From contig NW_005200087.1 in NCBI RefSeq assembly GCF_000372725.1, positions 56,307 through 120,306 of the forward strand: a DNA stretch of 64,000 bases, read 5' to 3'. This DNA comes from Emiliania huxleyi CCMP1516. Its lineage: Eukaryota; Haptophyta; Isochrysidales; Noelaerhabdaceae. Positions 53,259 to 62,227 of the stretch are shown here, piece after piece. The notes beneath the pieces were generated by a model that was given only the letters and a program-made list of their open reading frames with translations, did no database searches and was not told the origin of the DNA. The position numbers and the translations under genes are program-made. Position 1 is the stretch's first letter. Each line of letters starts with the position of its first letter.

Positions 53259-54056
53259 CTAGCCGTCTTCCACATGGTCCCTAGGGTCCCTGCTGCTCCT
53301 AATCTCTTCGTACATCCTCCTGCTGATCTCCGCAAAGTCCTGCTCCCTCCCTCGTCTCGCCCTGCGCGTCTGCTCTGCCTCACCGTCTTCGGACGATAGC
53401 ATGTTTGGGGCCCGAGAAATTCTTCGAAACAAGTCTCGATTCTGAACATAACATTCAAATTGAGCGAGTGGGGGAGTGATTGGGTCGTGCAGACCCCCAC
53501 TGCCCTTACTAATAAATATAGCTGCGTGTATTTGTGCAGCCGACTGGTCGAACGATGTGGCGAATGGAACGATGTATTTGACAAAGCAATTGGGTAACTG
53601 CTGCAAAGTAGAGCCGTATTGTCGTCCCCCCGCCGCGTGTTTGTGTTTGTACGACTTGTTCAATGAGTACAAACACGTCCTCGGGCCGCCGGAATCCTCG
53701 AAGCTGACAGGCACGCCGACGTTTGCCTTGCAGACTTCCGTAAGCGCCCTCGCCAACGTCTGAATCCAATCGTTATAGATTCGATTCTCAACAGCTTTGC
53801 GAGACTCTTTTTCACTAACCTCGCCTTCTGCAAAGGCCTGGTCAACTTTTTGTTTCAGTTTCTCGGTCGTCTCTGGGTCAGAGCGTATGAGTGCGAGGAT
53901 GTGCTTTGAGCTCATCGCTGAGTGCGGGTCAGGAGGCCCTAAAACGGCGGGAGGGGTAGGGGTGCCGCTGTAGGGGTGTGGAGGGGTCGGAGACACAAAC
54001 TTCTTGGGCCACGCACTGAAATCGGGCATCACCCCGTCGAGGTCCGTCTGATCCAT
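53259..54056 (-). CDS. ORF in gag position of LTR element, unknown
   Basis: A 265-codon frame starts with ATG at 54056, shortly after the 5' LTR. It is acidic/polar (DLDGVMPDFSAWPKKFVSPT, then HILALIRSDPETTEKLKQKV, RIYNDWIQTLARALTEVCKA, LPNCFVKYIVPFATSFDQSA). No zinc knuckle is visible, and I cannot assign it to a gag family. Part of its 5' coding region (53939-53992) is also present alone at 16099-16155. Confidence 0.5.
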   Translation of the reverse strand: MDQTDLDGVMPDFSAWPKKFVSPTPPHPYSGTPTPPAVLGPPDPHSAMSSKHILALIRSDPETTEKLKQKVDQAFAEGEVSEKESRKAVENRIYNDWIQTLARALTEVCKANVGVPVSFEDSGGPRTCLYSLNKSYKHKHAAGGRQYGSTLQQLPNCFVKYIVPFATSFDQSAAQIHAAIFISKGSGGLHDPITPPLAQFECYVQNRDLFRRISRAPNMLSSEDGEAEQTRRARRGREQDFAEISRRMYEEIRSSRDPRDHVEDG

Positions 54057-54581
54057 GGTGGTCTCTTTATACCGCGACAACAAAAAAACTTAAAACTTAA
54101 GTCTCGACCCGACTCATATAAGTTTTGCCGTGTTGTGCGAGACGGATACCTTACCTTACCTTACCTCACATCCAGGGCCCGGATACTCTGAGAAAAGCCT
54201 CACAAAGGGGCTGACGCGACCAGTCGAGTCGCTGCCACGTGCAAGCCCCACCCGGCTGGCGGGTGGACCTAGGGGCGTGCCGCCCTGCTTGCTCTAGGTG
54301 AAACGTCTAAAGGACGAAGATGCACGGAGGTGCGACCAACTCAGCACGACGGGCGGTGGGAGAAGTCGGGCACTAGACCAGGAAGGACTGGGAGAGTGTG
54401 AATGGAGGGACACGTGTGGTTCAGACGCGGGCTCCGGCGTCCGCGCGCCAAGGCTCCCCGAGGCCGCCCTCCAGGGCTGGACCTAGTCCGTTATTAGTCG
54501 ACATGGAAGTGGCTTCAGGGGCGCCCAGCCCAGTAGCACATGCTGTTTTTTCTGTGTTGGCCGCCGCTGACGCCCAAATCG

Positions 54582-55661
54582 ATGATGTACAGCCTGGCAC
54601 TGCTTGCGCTCGTGCATCTGCCAACCGCGCTCGCGCTTCGGCCCACCGCAGCGCGGCGTGCCGTCCTGCCGGCGATCGTGTGCCTGCCGCACCAGGCGGC
54701 GTCCGCTGCCAGCGCCACGTTCGACTTTGGCTATCGCTTTGAGCGGGCTCTAGATCCGGAGAAGCGAGGCCCAGCGACTGACGAGGGTCTGCCGATGGAG
54801 GAGGAGAGGGAGGACGGCATAAGCCTGCTCGACGCGATGTGCAATCCGGCGCCGCCCGGTCAGGAGTCGGCCGAGCCGCAGGCCGCAGCTCCATCCCCTC
54901 CCCAGCAGGCCGCCGCTGCTGCGGGAGGCTCCTCCCGCGCTGGGTCGGTGCGCATGGCCGCGGTGGCCGTACTACCGGACCTGTGCGTCTTCGACCTGGA
55001 CGCCTGCCTGTGGGACAAGGAGATGTTTGAGATGGCGCAGGTGCCGGAGCCGGGACGCGACGAGGTCCGAGGCGACCTCAACGGGCGAGGCGAGGGCGTC
55101 GTTGGCGTGCTGAGCGGCGGCGACCGGATCAGCCTGCACCGGGGCGCGCTCATCGCGCTGCAGGAGCACGCCGACGGCAACTTCCCCGGCATGCGGGTCG
55201 CTCTCGCGTCGTCCGCGAATACGCGCTTTGCGGAGCGGGTGGGGCGCGCCGCGCTTGGCATGCTCGAGGTGCTGCCGGGGGTGAGCGTGTGGAGCCTGCT
55301 CATGCGCGACTGGGACGGGCGCGACGTCAACATGATTGGGAGGCAGGCCCCGCTGTCGCCGCAAAAGTGGGCGACCCACTTCCCGCTGCTGCGCGAGGCG
55401 ACGGGCGTGCGGTTCGACCGGATGCTCTTCTTCGACGACTGCAACTGGGGCGACCACGTGGGGCAGGTGACAGGGCGCTGCAAGGAGGCCGACACGCAGC
55501 AGGGCGTGATCGGAGTGCGCACGCCCCAAGGGCTCGGCGAGAGCGAGTTCCGAGAGGGCTTGCGCTTATTTGCGGCGAGGCGTGCCCCCCAGCCGGATGG
55601 CGGAGCGGCCACGGCGGACAGGCACGGAGAGGCAGCGACTGAGAGAGAGAGCTTTTTGTGA
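54582..55661 (+). CDS. MDP-1-like HAD phosphatase with signal peptide
   Basis: A 359-residue single-exon protein of the magnesium-dependent phosphatase-1 group (HAD superfamily). After the leader MMYSLALLALVHLPTALAL and a low-complexity linker, the nucleophile motif LCVFDLDACLW (the DxD at about residues 136-138) is followed by VALASSANTRFAE (motif II), LSPQKWATHFPLLREATGV with the motif III Lys, and MLFFDDCNWGDHV with the motif IV Asp pair, then GVIGVRTPQGL. In MDP-1 the second Asp of DxD is followed by YTLW; here it is ACLW. The leader suggests secretion, ER or plastid targeting. I chose the ATG at 54582 because it begins the hydrophobic leader; another ATG lies at 54540. Confidence 0.85.
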   Translation: MMYSLALLALVHLPTALALRPTAARRAVLPAIVCLPHQAASAASATFDFGYRFERALDPEKRGPATDEGLPMEEEREDGISLLDAMCNPAPPGQESAEPQAAAPSPPQQAAAAAGGSSRAGSVRMAAVAVLPDLCVFDLDACLWDKEMFEMAQVPEPGRDEVRGDLNGRGEGVVGVLSGGDRISLHRGALIALQEHADGNFPGMRVALASSANTRFAERVGRAALGMLEVLPGVSVWSLLMRDWDGRDVNMIGRQAPLSPQKWATHFPLLREATGVRFDRMLFFDDCNWGDHVGQVTGRCKEADTQQGVIGVRTPQGLGESEFREGLRLFAARRAPQPDGGAATADRHGEAATERESFL

Positions 55662-56064
55662 TATACCACGCCTGGTGGTGCCTGGTGGTGTAGATTGTAT
55701 TGTGTAGCATTGTACGTACTGTAATCTGTATTTGGGAGGTACTAAACCGTTCGGAGAGCTCGGTGTACACGAGTCACGAGCCGCGGGGGCCGGGCGTGCC
55801 GGCGACGGCGCGGAAAAACCGCGTCACTAGACACACTAGTCACTACTCGTCGCGACGCCGACGGAGAGACACACACTAGTCACTACACACAGAGACGAGA
55901 GAGAAGCAGCAGAACATGCAGCAGAAGACGACCGTGAAAACGCGGCGCGATTAATGAACAGAATGCGATTAGAGCGCAATCGTGCGCCGCGCCGAAGCGC
56001 GTCCGCGAGCCGCCAGGTAACAAGGGAGGATAGCGACTCGACGATTCCACACCCTTTGTGGACA
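55662..56064. other. Convergent 3' flanks, no gene
   Basis: Short repeats (CACTAGTCACTA at 55828-55880) only. Confidence 0.5.
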
Positions 56065-56965
56065 TCAGTGGTTGACCATTCCGCCGTCGGCAGTCACCAC
56101 CACCCCGGTCACGTAGCTGGATGCGTCGCTGGAGAGAAAAGTCACCGGCCCCGCCATCTCCCACGGCTCGGCGATGCGGCCCATCGGCACGCTCTTCTCG
56201 ATAATGAACTTCCTCGCCAGCCAGCGAGGGTCGTCCTCGGCCAGACCACCGCGCAGCATCGGCGTATTGACCGGACCGGGGGCGAGGACATTGACGCGAA
56301 TCCCCTTCCCAGCATAGTGGGATGCCGCCTGCTTGGAGAAGCCAATCTCGCCCCACTTTGACGTGGTGTAGGCTGGCCCGCAGAAGGCCGCCTCGCCGCA
56401 GACGCTGGCGACGTTGACGATTGCGAGCGTCGAGCCTTTGCTTGCCGCCTTGAGCCAGAGCGCTATCTGGGCGTGCATACACAACAGGGTGCCCTTGACG
56501 TTGACCGACATTTCGAGCGAGTGGTTGAAGTAGGATGGGAAGTCGTCGTCGCCGATCTGGTGGAGGCCAGCCGCTCGTGGTGGGCCAGCCGGCGTTATTG
56601 ACTGCCACATCCAGCGAGCCAAAGGCATCCATTGTGCTTGCGACTGCTGTCTCAACGCTGCTCAGCTCTCGGACGTCAATCGCAAGCCACTTGAGCGCGG
56701 GCGCCGGCTTATCCGACGGGCAGCCGAGCGGCGCCGGCAGCGCTGTGAGATTCGCCGCAGCCGCTCGCGTCTTCTCCTCATCGTGACCGATCATCATGAC
56801 CCGGGCGCACTCATAGTAGAAGGCCTCGACAGCAGCAAGACCAATGCCTGAGTCGCCGCCGGTCACAAGGACGGATTTTCCGGCAAAACGCGGCGCGCCC
56901 CAGTGCTTCGGGGCCACCGTCGCAGCGGCGACCGTGGGCAGTGAGAGCACAGAGAATGCGAGCAT
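56065..56965 (-). CDS. Short-chain dehydrogenase/reductase, apparent frameshift
   Basis: A classical SDR: leader MLAFSVLSLPTVAAATVAP, the cofactor motif VLVTGGDSGIG, VNNAG, the catalytic Ser segment VNVASVCGEAAFCG and YTTSK (Tyr and Lys), then NVLAPGPVNTPMLRGG and the C-terminal SSYVTGVVVTADGG. About 300 residues. The N-terminal and C-terminal parts are in different frames; the shift falls near 56565-56575, where one extra base would separate NNAGWPTTSG from LHQIGDDDFPSYF. There is no room for a normal intron, so this is a sequencing error or an early inactivating mutation. The substrate cannot be predicted. The leader suggests ER or plastid targeting. Confidence 0.8.
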
Positions 56966-57165
56966 GGATCGAAAGGACCTGGCGATTTTGAGCTAGCCTT
57001 CGTGTTATGAAACAAACAACAGTGGGTGCCACAGAGGGGCGTTGTTTTTTGTTTTTCCCAATCAAAGCGACTATTCCCGCAGGAATTCTTGCACTACCCA
57101 AGCTCTTCGCCACTTCGCGCCCGGCCAGGCACGACGGAGGCGCCCGGGCAGCCACGAGGTCGGCC

Positions 57166-57362
57166 ATGAAGCCGGTGCACGTCCAGCTAGGCCTCGCTGT
57201 GCTTGGGGTGCCGCTGGTGCCGATTGCTTCAGTCCGACAGCGGCTTCAGCGAGCCAAACCCCGACCGCCGCTCCCGCCTGCTCACAGATACTCTTCATCT
57301 GGAAGCCGGACGCCAAGTGGCCGAATCCATTCTCGCTGAGGCCGCCCGCGCAGAAGGAGTGA
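57166..57362 (+). CDS. 46-residue membrane microprotein
   Basis: Two small exons (57166-57231, 57288-57362) with a 56-nt GT-AG intron give MKPVHVQLGLAVLGVPLVPI joined to ILFIWKPDAKWPNPFSLRPP and a short tail: one hydrophobic segment and a Pro/Trp-rich polar C-terminus. Such size and shape fit small subunits of mitochondrial or ER complexes. The frame and splice sites are consistent but I have no homologue to name. Confidence 0.45.
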
Positions 57363-57633
57363 TCGCGCGCTGCAGCTAACTGGCGCAGCGCAGCTCTTCT
57401 TGCACGCGTGTGCTCTCGATCAACCTAATAGTTTCAACACGCAGCTGTGCGCCTGCCATGTGCGCGCAATGGTACAAAAACCTGTGGCCGCTTTGGCTGC
57501 ACGTCGTCTAGCCCGCACAGCAGAGCCTCAGCCAGACACCCCACAGCACACCCCGGCGCGGCACACGCCGCTCCTCGCCGGGGACCCGTGTCGTGTTCGC
57601 GGTGGGGTGTGATTCCACATCTCGCTGCTATCT
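57363..57633. other. Intergenic, nothing seen
   Basis: No recognisable feature between convergent genes. Confidence 0.4.
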
Positions 57634-58755
57634 CTAGGAGTAGAAGGTCCGCCGCCCCGCGCGTTGCGAGAGCCATCCATTGCCGAGGGAGAGGGCGATA
57701 AAGGCAGTGACGAGCAGCATCGCCAGCGGGACCGCTATCAGCAGCAAGTCGCCCATCGGGTTGACGTGCCCGAGCGATGCGCGATAATCGGCCACGCGCC
57801 TCAGGCGCGTCAGCGCCTCCACCGCCGCCCCCGCGCGCTCCAAATCGGCGACGCCTAAGGGGATCACACGCCGCTCTTAAGCCGCGAGCCAAGGCGGGCG
57901 CCGGGGGCGAGCGCCCTCGCCGGCGTGGCTGATGAGCTGCCGCTTGGGCCAGGAGCGCCGCTCCTGTAAAGGGCCGGCCGGGTGAGGCGTTTTGGCGTGC
58001 GCAGCCGCGACAGAGACCGCCGGCCGCGCGCCTCCAGCACCGCGGGCATGTGGGACAAGAGCTCGTCCAAGCTGCCACACGCAGCCAGGGTCGCCGTCCG
58101 CTGTATGCTGCATGCCCACACCGCCGCACGCAGCAGGACCTGTGGCGGGTGGTGGCCGTGTGGGAGACGGGCGGAGCGCACGAGTGGGTTGGGACGGGGC
58201 CTTGACGGCGAGATGCTCTCGGCTGCTGCGAGCGCTAGGCGAGCGCAAAGCCCACCTCGTATCCCGTCGGGTCGCCGGACATGGCCAAGCCCTCAGGAGG
58301 GAGAGGCCTGGCATCGTGGCCGCGCGGCCGGCCCGTTGTGCGAGCCTTATTCTCCTTGTGCCGCCGTGCCTCTCCCTTTCGGTGCTCCTCGCGCTTCTGC
58401 TCCTCCTGCAGACAACGCAGGGCAGTCGCGGTCGGCGTGGCCGGGACTTGGACTGAGCGGGAGACGGTGGCAGGGCTCTCACCCTGGGAGGCTGCTGGAC
58501 CGGCTCTGGCTCCTGCAAATCGTGGACGATGTACGTCTCGGAGCTGCGGTGGACCTCCTCAGCCGGGACTGGCTCCGGTTCCTCCTGCAGGTCGTGGACG
58601 GTGTACCGTGCGGAGGCGCGGTGGACCTCGGCAGCCAGGCTGGAGGCGTCCAAAGTCCCGGGCTGGAAGCCCTCCTCCTGGAGCACCGACTGCCGCGGCT
58701 CCTCCTCCTCCTCCTTGAGCCGCGATGCGTTCGGCGGCGCGTCCAGTCCAGTCAT
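57634..58755 (-). CDS. Membrane-anchored protein of unknown function
   Basis: A multi-exon gene. Exon 1 (58755-58483) encodes a Glu-rich N-terminus with a duplicated motif of about 25 residues: EVHRASARYTVHDLQEEPEP and EVHRSSETYIVHDLQEPEPV. A GT-AG intron (77 nt) leads to exon 2 at 58405 (EEQKREEHRKGEARRHKENK). Later exons include VLLRAAVWACSIQRTATLAA with SLDELLSHMPAVLEARGRRS (about 58140-57960) and the last one with GVADLERAGAAVEALTRLRR and a C-terminal membrane span (LLLIAVPLAMLLVTAFIALSL). Junctions between exons 2, 3 and 4 are not resolved. No family recognised; the layout suggests a tail-anchored protein. Confidence 0.5.
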
Positions 58756-60320
58756 ATGTTATGTACGTCGTTCGCGGGAGAGGGGCACGCGCGGCGGGCG
58801 GTCATCTCGGATTGAGTTTTCATTTCACTTCTCGCTCCAAATTCGGGTCGGAGCGAGCGGGCAGTGGGCCCCGAGTTTGAAAAGGGGGCTACGGACGCTT
58901 GCGTCCTAGCCTCCAACAACGCCTCCCCGGCGCAGAGGGGCCCCCGGAGGGATCGAGGGATGCTCAACCGCTCCACGCCACGCGCGGTCCTATTCCCAGC
59001 TCCGCTGACCACAGGGATTTTAAGGGGGGGGCCGTGCTTCTTTTTTCTCCGCATGCCCTGTCCGATCCACCCCTCTGGCCATCCCCTCTGGCCATCCCCT
59101 CTGGCCACCTCCTGACCTCCTCTGGCCATCCCTCCTCCCATCTCTTCAGTTCACTCGTGATGCGCGCGAGCCGCGTGGGTTAAGTACGGCCGTGGTTTAC
59201 TCGTCGGCTTGGGCCGGCCGAGATGGCCGGCTCATGGGCGCGGCCGTTGGAACTGACTGCGTTGGAACAGGCGGCGGCCCCGAGAAGTACCGGTGCGCGG
59301 TGGCGGGGTCTTGCACGAGCAAGTGGCAGGGTCCCAATACATAGGGGCATCACAGATGGCAGCGACATCAAGAAAGAAAGAAAGAAAACGGACAACCCAA
59401 GGGAGGGATGGGAGGACGGCACGCCGCCACCACACAGGGATTTTAAGGAGAGGGGTGTGGTGCGCTAGCCGTGCGTCGCCCACCCTTGGGCGTCCGCCTC
59501 TTCCTAGATCTCTCTTCGCAGTCTCTCGCCGATTCTCGCTGCAACCTTCATGCCACCTCGCGGTCGTCCCACTCTCGTCGTTCTTTCCCTTGTCGCTTCT
59601 TCTTCTGTCGCGTCGCTCTCCTCTGCCTCGTTCTGCGGCGCCGCCGCCTCCTGCCTGTCCCTTGTTCTCGCTGCTTCTTGCGCCTTTCGGCGCAGCTCCG
59701 TCCTCCTCGCTGCATATCCTGGCCCCTCGAGTCTATCGAGCTCTCCTCGAGCAAGGACGAGTCTTCTGACGCCCACAGCCCACTGCGATCATTTGCCACC
59801 CAGTCATGTCGTTGCTCAGGTCCACTCTCTCTTCGAACACTTGTGCCTTCACTGATGATGCCGGCGCTGGGGTCCCCTTCGGGTGCATCGTGACATCTGA
59901 CAACTGGATTTCCACTGGTTCGTCCTCCTCGCACCTCGCTCCTCGGAGTCATCTTCCCCCTCTTCCTTCCGCTCGGTTCTACGTTCAGTACGTTCGGCGT
60001 GGCTCACCCTCCATGCCGTGAACAGGCGCTTTATCCACCCTATATTCTTCTCTCGTTCCTCTGCCCGTGCCTTGTAAATAAATAAATAAAACGGGCACGC
60101 CAAACAGGGGTGGGAGAAGGACAGGCTCAGGGTCCCTACCTGCACGAGCAGGATCTTGTAAGGACGATCAGGGACACAGGGGAAGGGGAGCGGGGAGCGC
60201 ATCGCGACACGGAGGGGGGCTGGGCAGGGTTCACCCACACGTCTTGTCATCAACACAAACAATTTTTTGGAACCATCGAACGAACCTTGTCGAGGTCGAC
60301 AGATCCAAAAGGAGACGCTG
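58756..60320. other. Repeat-rich intergenic region
   Basis: 58850-58996 is the inverted partner of the repeat at 7093-7250. 59070-59130 holds CCCTCTGGCCAT repeats. 59370-59480 is a copy of the AAAGAAAGAAAACGG repeat. A minus-strand frame around 59950-59550 is Arg/Glu-rich and partly protein-like (VQLSDVTMHPKGTPAPASSV) without a recognisable family. TAAATAAATAAATAAAACGG at 60075-60094 resembles the sequence at 53118-53137. No confident gene. Confidence 0.45.
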
Positions 60321-61669
60321 AGCATGATGCTCTTCACCGTGGCGACCAGCGCCCTCGTGGCGCCGCTTCCGGCGGCGCACGGCCGCGCCGTGGCCTCCAC
60401 GGCCGTCGTGGGCCACCCGGCGGTCGCCCGCTCTGCGCAGCCTGTCATGATCCTGCCGCCGACCGTTCGCGGTGCGGTGGTTGGCGGCGCTGCCGTCGGC
60501 CTTGTCAAGACGCTCCTCGACCGCAAGGGTGCCTCGGCGGCCAAGGTTGGCGATGGCGACGTGACCGAGGCGGAGGTCGTCGCCGCGCAGAAGCTCTGGG
60601 CCGACTCGATCGCCTCCATCTCCAAGGTGTACGCTGAGGAGGGCGACTACGTTGCGGCGGCGGGCGAGGCGGCTGGCAAGCTGTACGGCTACGGCCACGG
60701 CAATGTGCTGTTCAAGCCAACCAAGGCGACGGACCACCCGTTCCGCGCCACCGGCGAGGAGGCGATGTCGTACTTTGTCGGCGCCGAGGCGATGAAGAAT
60801 GACGCCTTCAAGGGCGAGGACGCTGGCTTTGCGATTAACGGCGGCCGCGGCTGGAAGGACGTCACGTTCCGCAACCACCAGATCGAGCTCTTCGGCCCGG
60901 TGGCGCACGCGATGGGCGACTACGTCTTCACCGACGCGACCTCGGGCGACAAGGTGCGCGTCGAGTACACCTTCGGCTACAAGCGGTGCGAGGATGGCGA
61001 CGTGCGCATCTGCCTGCACCACTCGTCGGTGCCGTACGTTGCGGCGCCGGCGGCGGTGACGGAGGCGGAGGTGCTGGCGGCGCAGAAGCTCTGGGCGGAC
61101 TCGATCGCCTCCATCTCCAAGGTGTACGCCGAGGAGGGCGACTTCGTCGCGGCGGCGGGCGAGGCGGCGGGCAAGCTGTACGGCTACGGCCACACCGACG
61201 TGCTCTTCAAGCCGACCAAGGCGACGGAGCACCCGTTCCGCCCGACGGCGGAGGACGCGATGTCGTACTTTGTCGGCGCCGAGGCGATGAAGAACAACAA
61301 GTTCAAGGGCGAGGACGCCGGCTTTGCGATCAACGGCGGCAAGGGCTGGAAGGACGTCACGTTCCGCAACCACCAGATCGACCTCAACGGCGCGACTGCG
61401 CAGGCGAGGGGCGCGGAGCGGGGGAGAGAGGGAGAGGGAGGGTCGAGAGAGACGGAGCCCGCGCCCGGCACCGCCCGAACCCCCCCCCCCCCCTCCCTTC
61501 CCGCCTTCACCGCCGCCTCTGCTGCCACCAGGCGATGGGCGACTACGTCTTCACTGACGCGACCTCGGGCGACAAGGTGCGCGTCGAGTACACCTTCGGC
61601 TACAAGCGGTGCGGCGACGGCGACGTGCGCATCTACCTCCACCACTCGTCGGTGCCGTACGCGGCGTAA
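60321..61669 (+). CDS. Tandem-duplicated NTF2-like (SnoaL-like) protein
   Basis: Exons 60321-61403 and 61532-61669 encode 406 residues; the intron (128 nt) has a GC donor (CAG|GCGAGG). A leader (MMLFTVATSALVAPLPAAHG) and transit-like region are followed by two nearly identical domains of about 155 residues: EAEVVAAQKLWADSIASISK ... DKVRVEYTFGYKRCEDGDVR ... HHSSVPY in domain 1, and the same pattern in domain 2. The pattern (helix with Trp, central GKDV/KDVTFRNHQI strand, final curved strands) fits the NTF2/SnoaL-like cone fold, which often binds small hydrophobic ligands. Function unknown; plastid location is likely from the leader. Domain 1 is uninterrupted where domain 2 has the intron. Confidence 0.85.
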
Positions 61670-62227
61670 GCGCCGCCCACATCGGCGCGCGCGAGGGGCT
61701 GCCTTGCCGGTAGGGCGTGGCCGGTCCCCGCCCCGGTCCCTTTCCATCTCCGCCTCCCATGTGCATGGTCGCGAGCAGATTCCCACCGCAGAGGACGATC
61801 AGTCGGCGCACAGTGTGTCCTGCCCAAGTCGCTTCTAGGGCGACGCGGGAGGACGGCGTTCCTGCCTTCTGGGGTATTCAGACTTCTAGCTCGAACTAGC
61901 GAAGTAGGCGGTCCCGAGAAAGAAAGAAAAAGAGTCAAAAGACAACGCAAAAGAGGGACGGGGGACGACGGCACGCCGCCACCACACAGCACACAGCTCA
62001 CAGGGATTTTCAATTTTAAAGTAGGTGGCGCCCCCAAGCTGCAGAAATATCCCGCGGTTTCTTTGTTTCACAATCGTACCTGTGTTAGTGCCAGTGCGCG
62101 CCAGTCCCGAAAAGAAAGAAAGAAAACGGACGCCAGTCCCGTGCCTAGAGTTGTATTGGCGAAGTTTTCTTTGTTTTCCCCACTGGGTTGTCCGAGGGTC
62201 GAGAGAGCCTCTGGTGGGTCGGTCTCC
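61670..62227. other. Intergenic with dispersed repeats
   Basis: 61918-62020 and 62085-62130 are copies of AAAGAAAGAAAAC-type repeats; GTGCCAGTGCGCGCCAGTCC (62086-62105) also occurs at 37590. No gene. Confidence 0.55.

Larger units (their letters stand above)
52141..54427 (-). mobile_element. Short copia-derived LTR retrotransposon, non-autonomous
   Basis: Two 190-bp direct repeats (52141-52330 and 54238-54427) differ at only one base that I can see and are flanked by the 5-bp duplication CGGGC (52136-52140, 54428-54432). Contents run on the minus strand: after the 5' LTR comes a TGGCAGCGACTCGACTGG stretch that could be a primer-binding site, an ORF in the gag position, a copia RNase H remnant, and a polypurine tract GAGGGGGGGA directly next to the 3' LTR. 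Protease, integrase and most of reverse transcriptase are absent, so the element depends on others. Near-identical LTRs imply a recent insertion. Confidence 0.9.

Noticed and set aside
59470-60020. Secreted-looking plus-strand ORF rich in Ser/Cys/Leu near 59.5-59.9 kb
   Set aside because: It overlaps a more protein-like minus-strand frame and begins in a dispersed repeat; neither could be supported.
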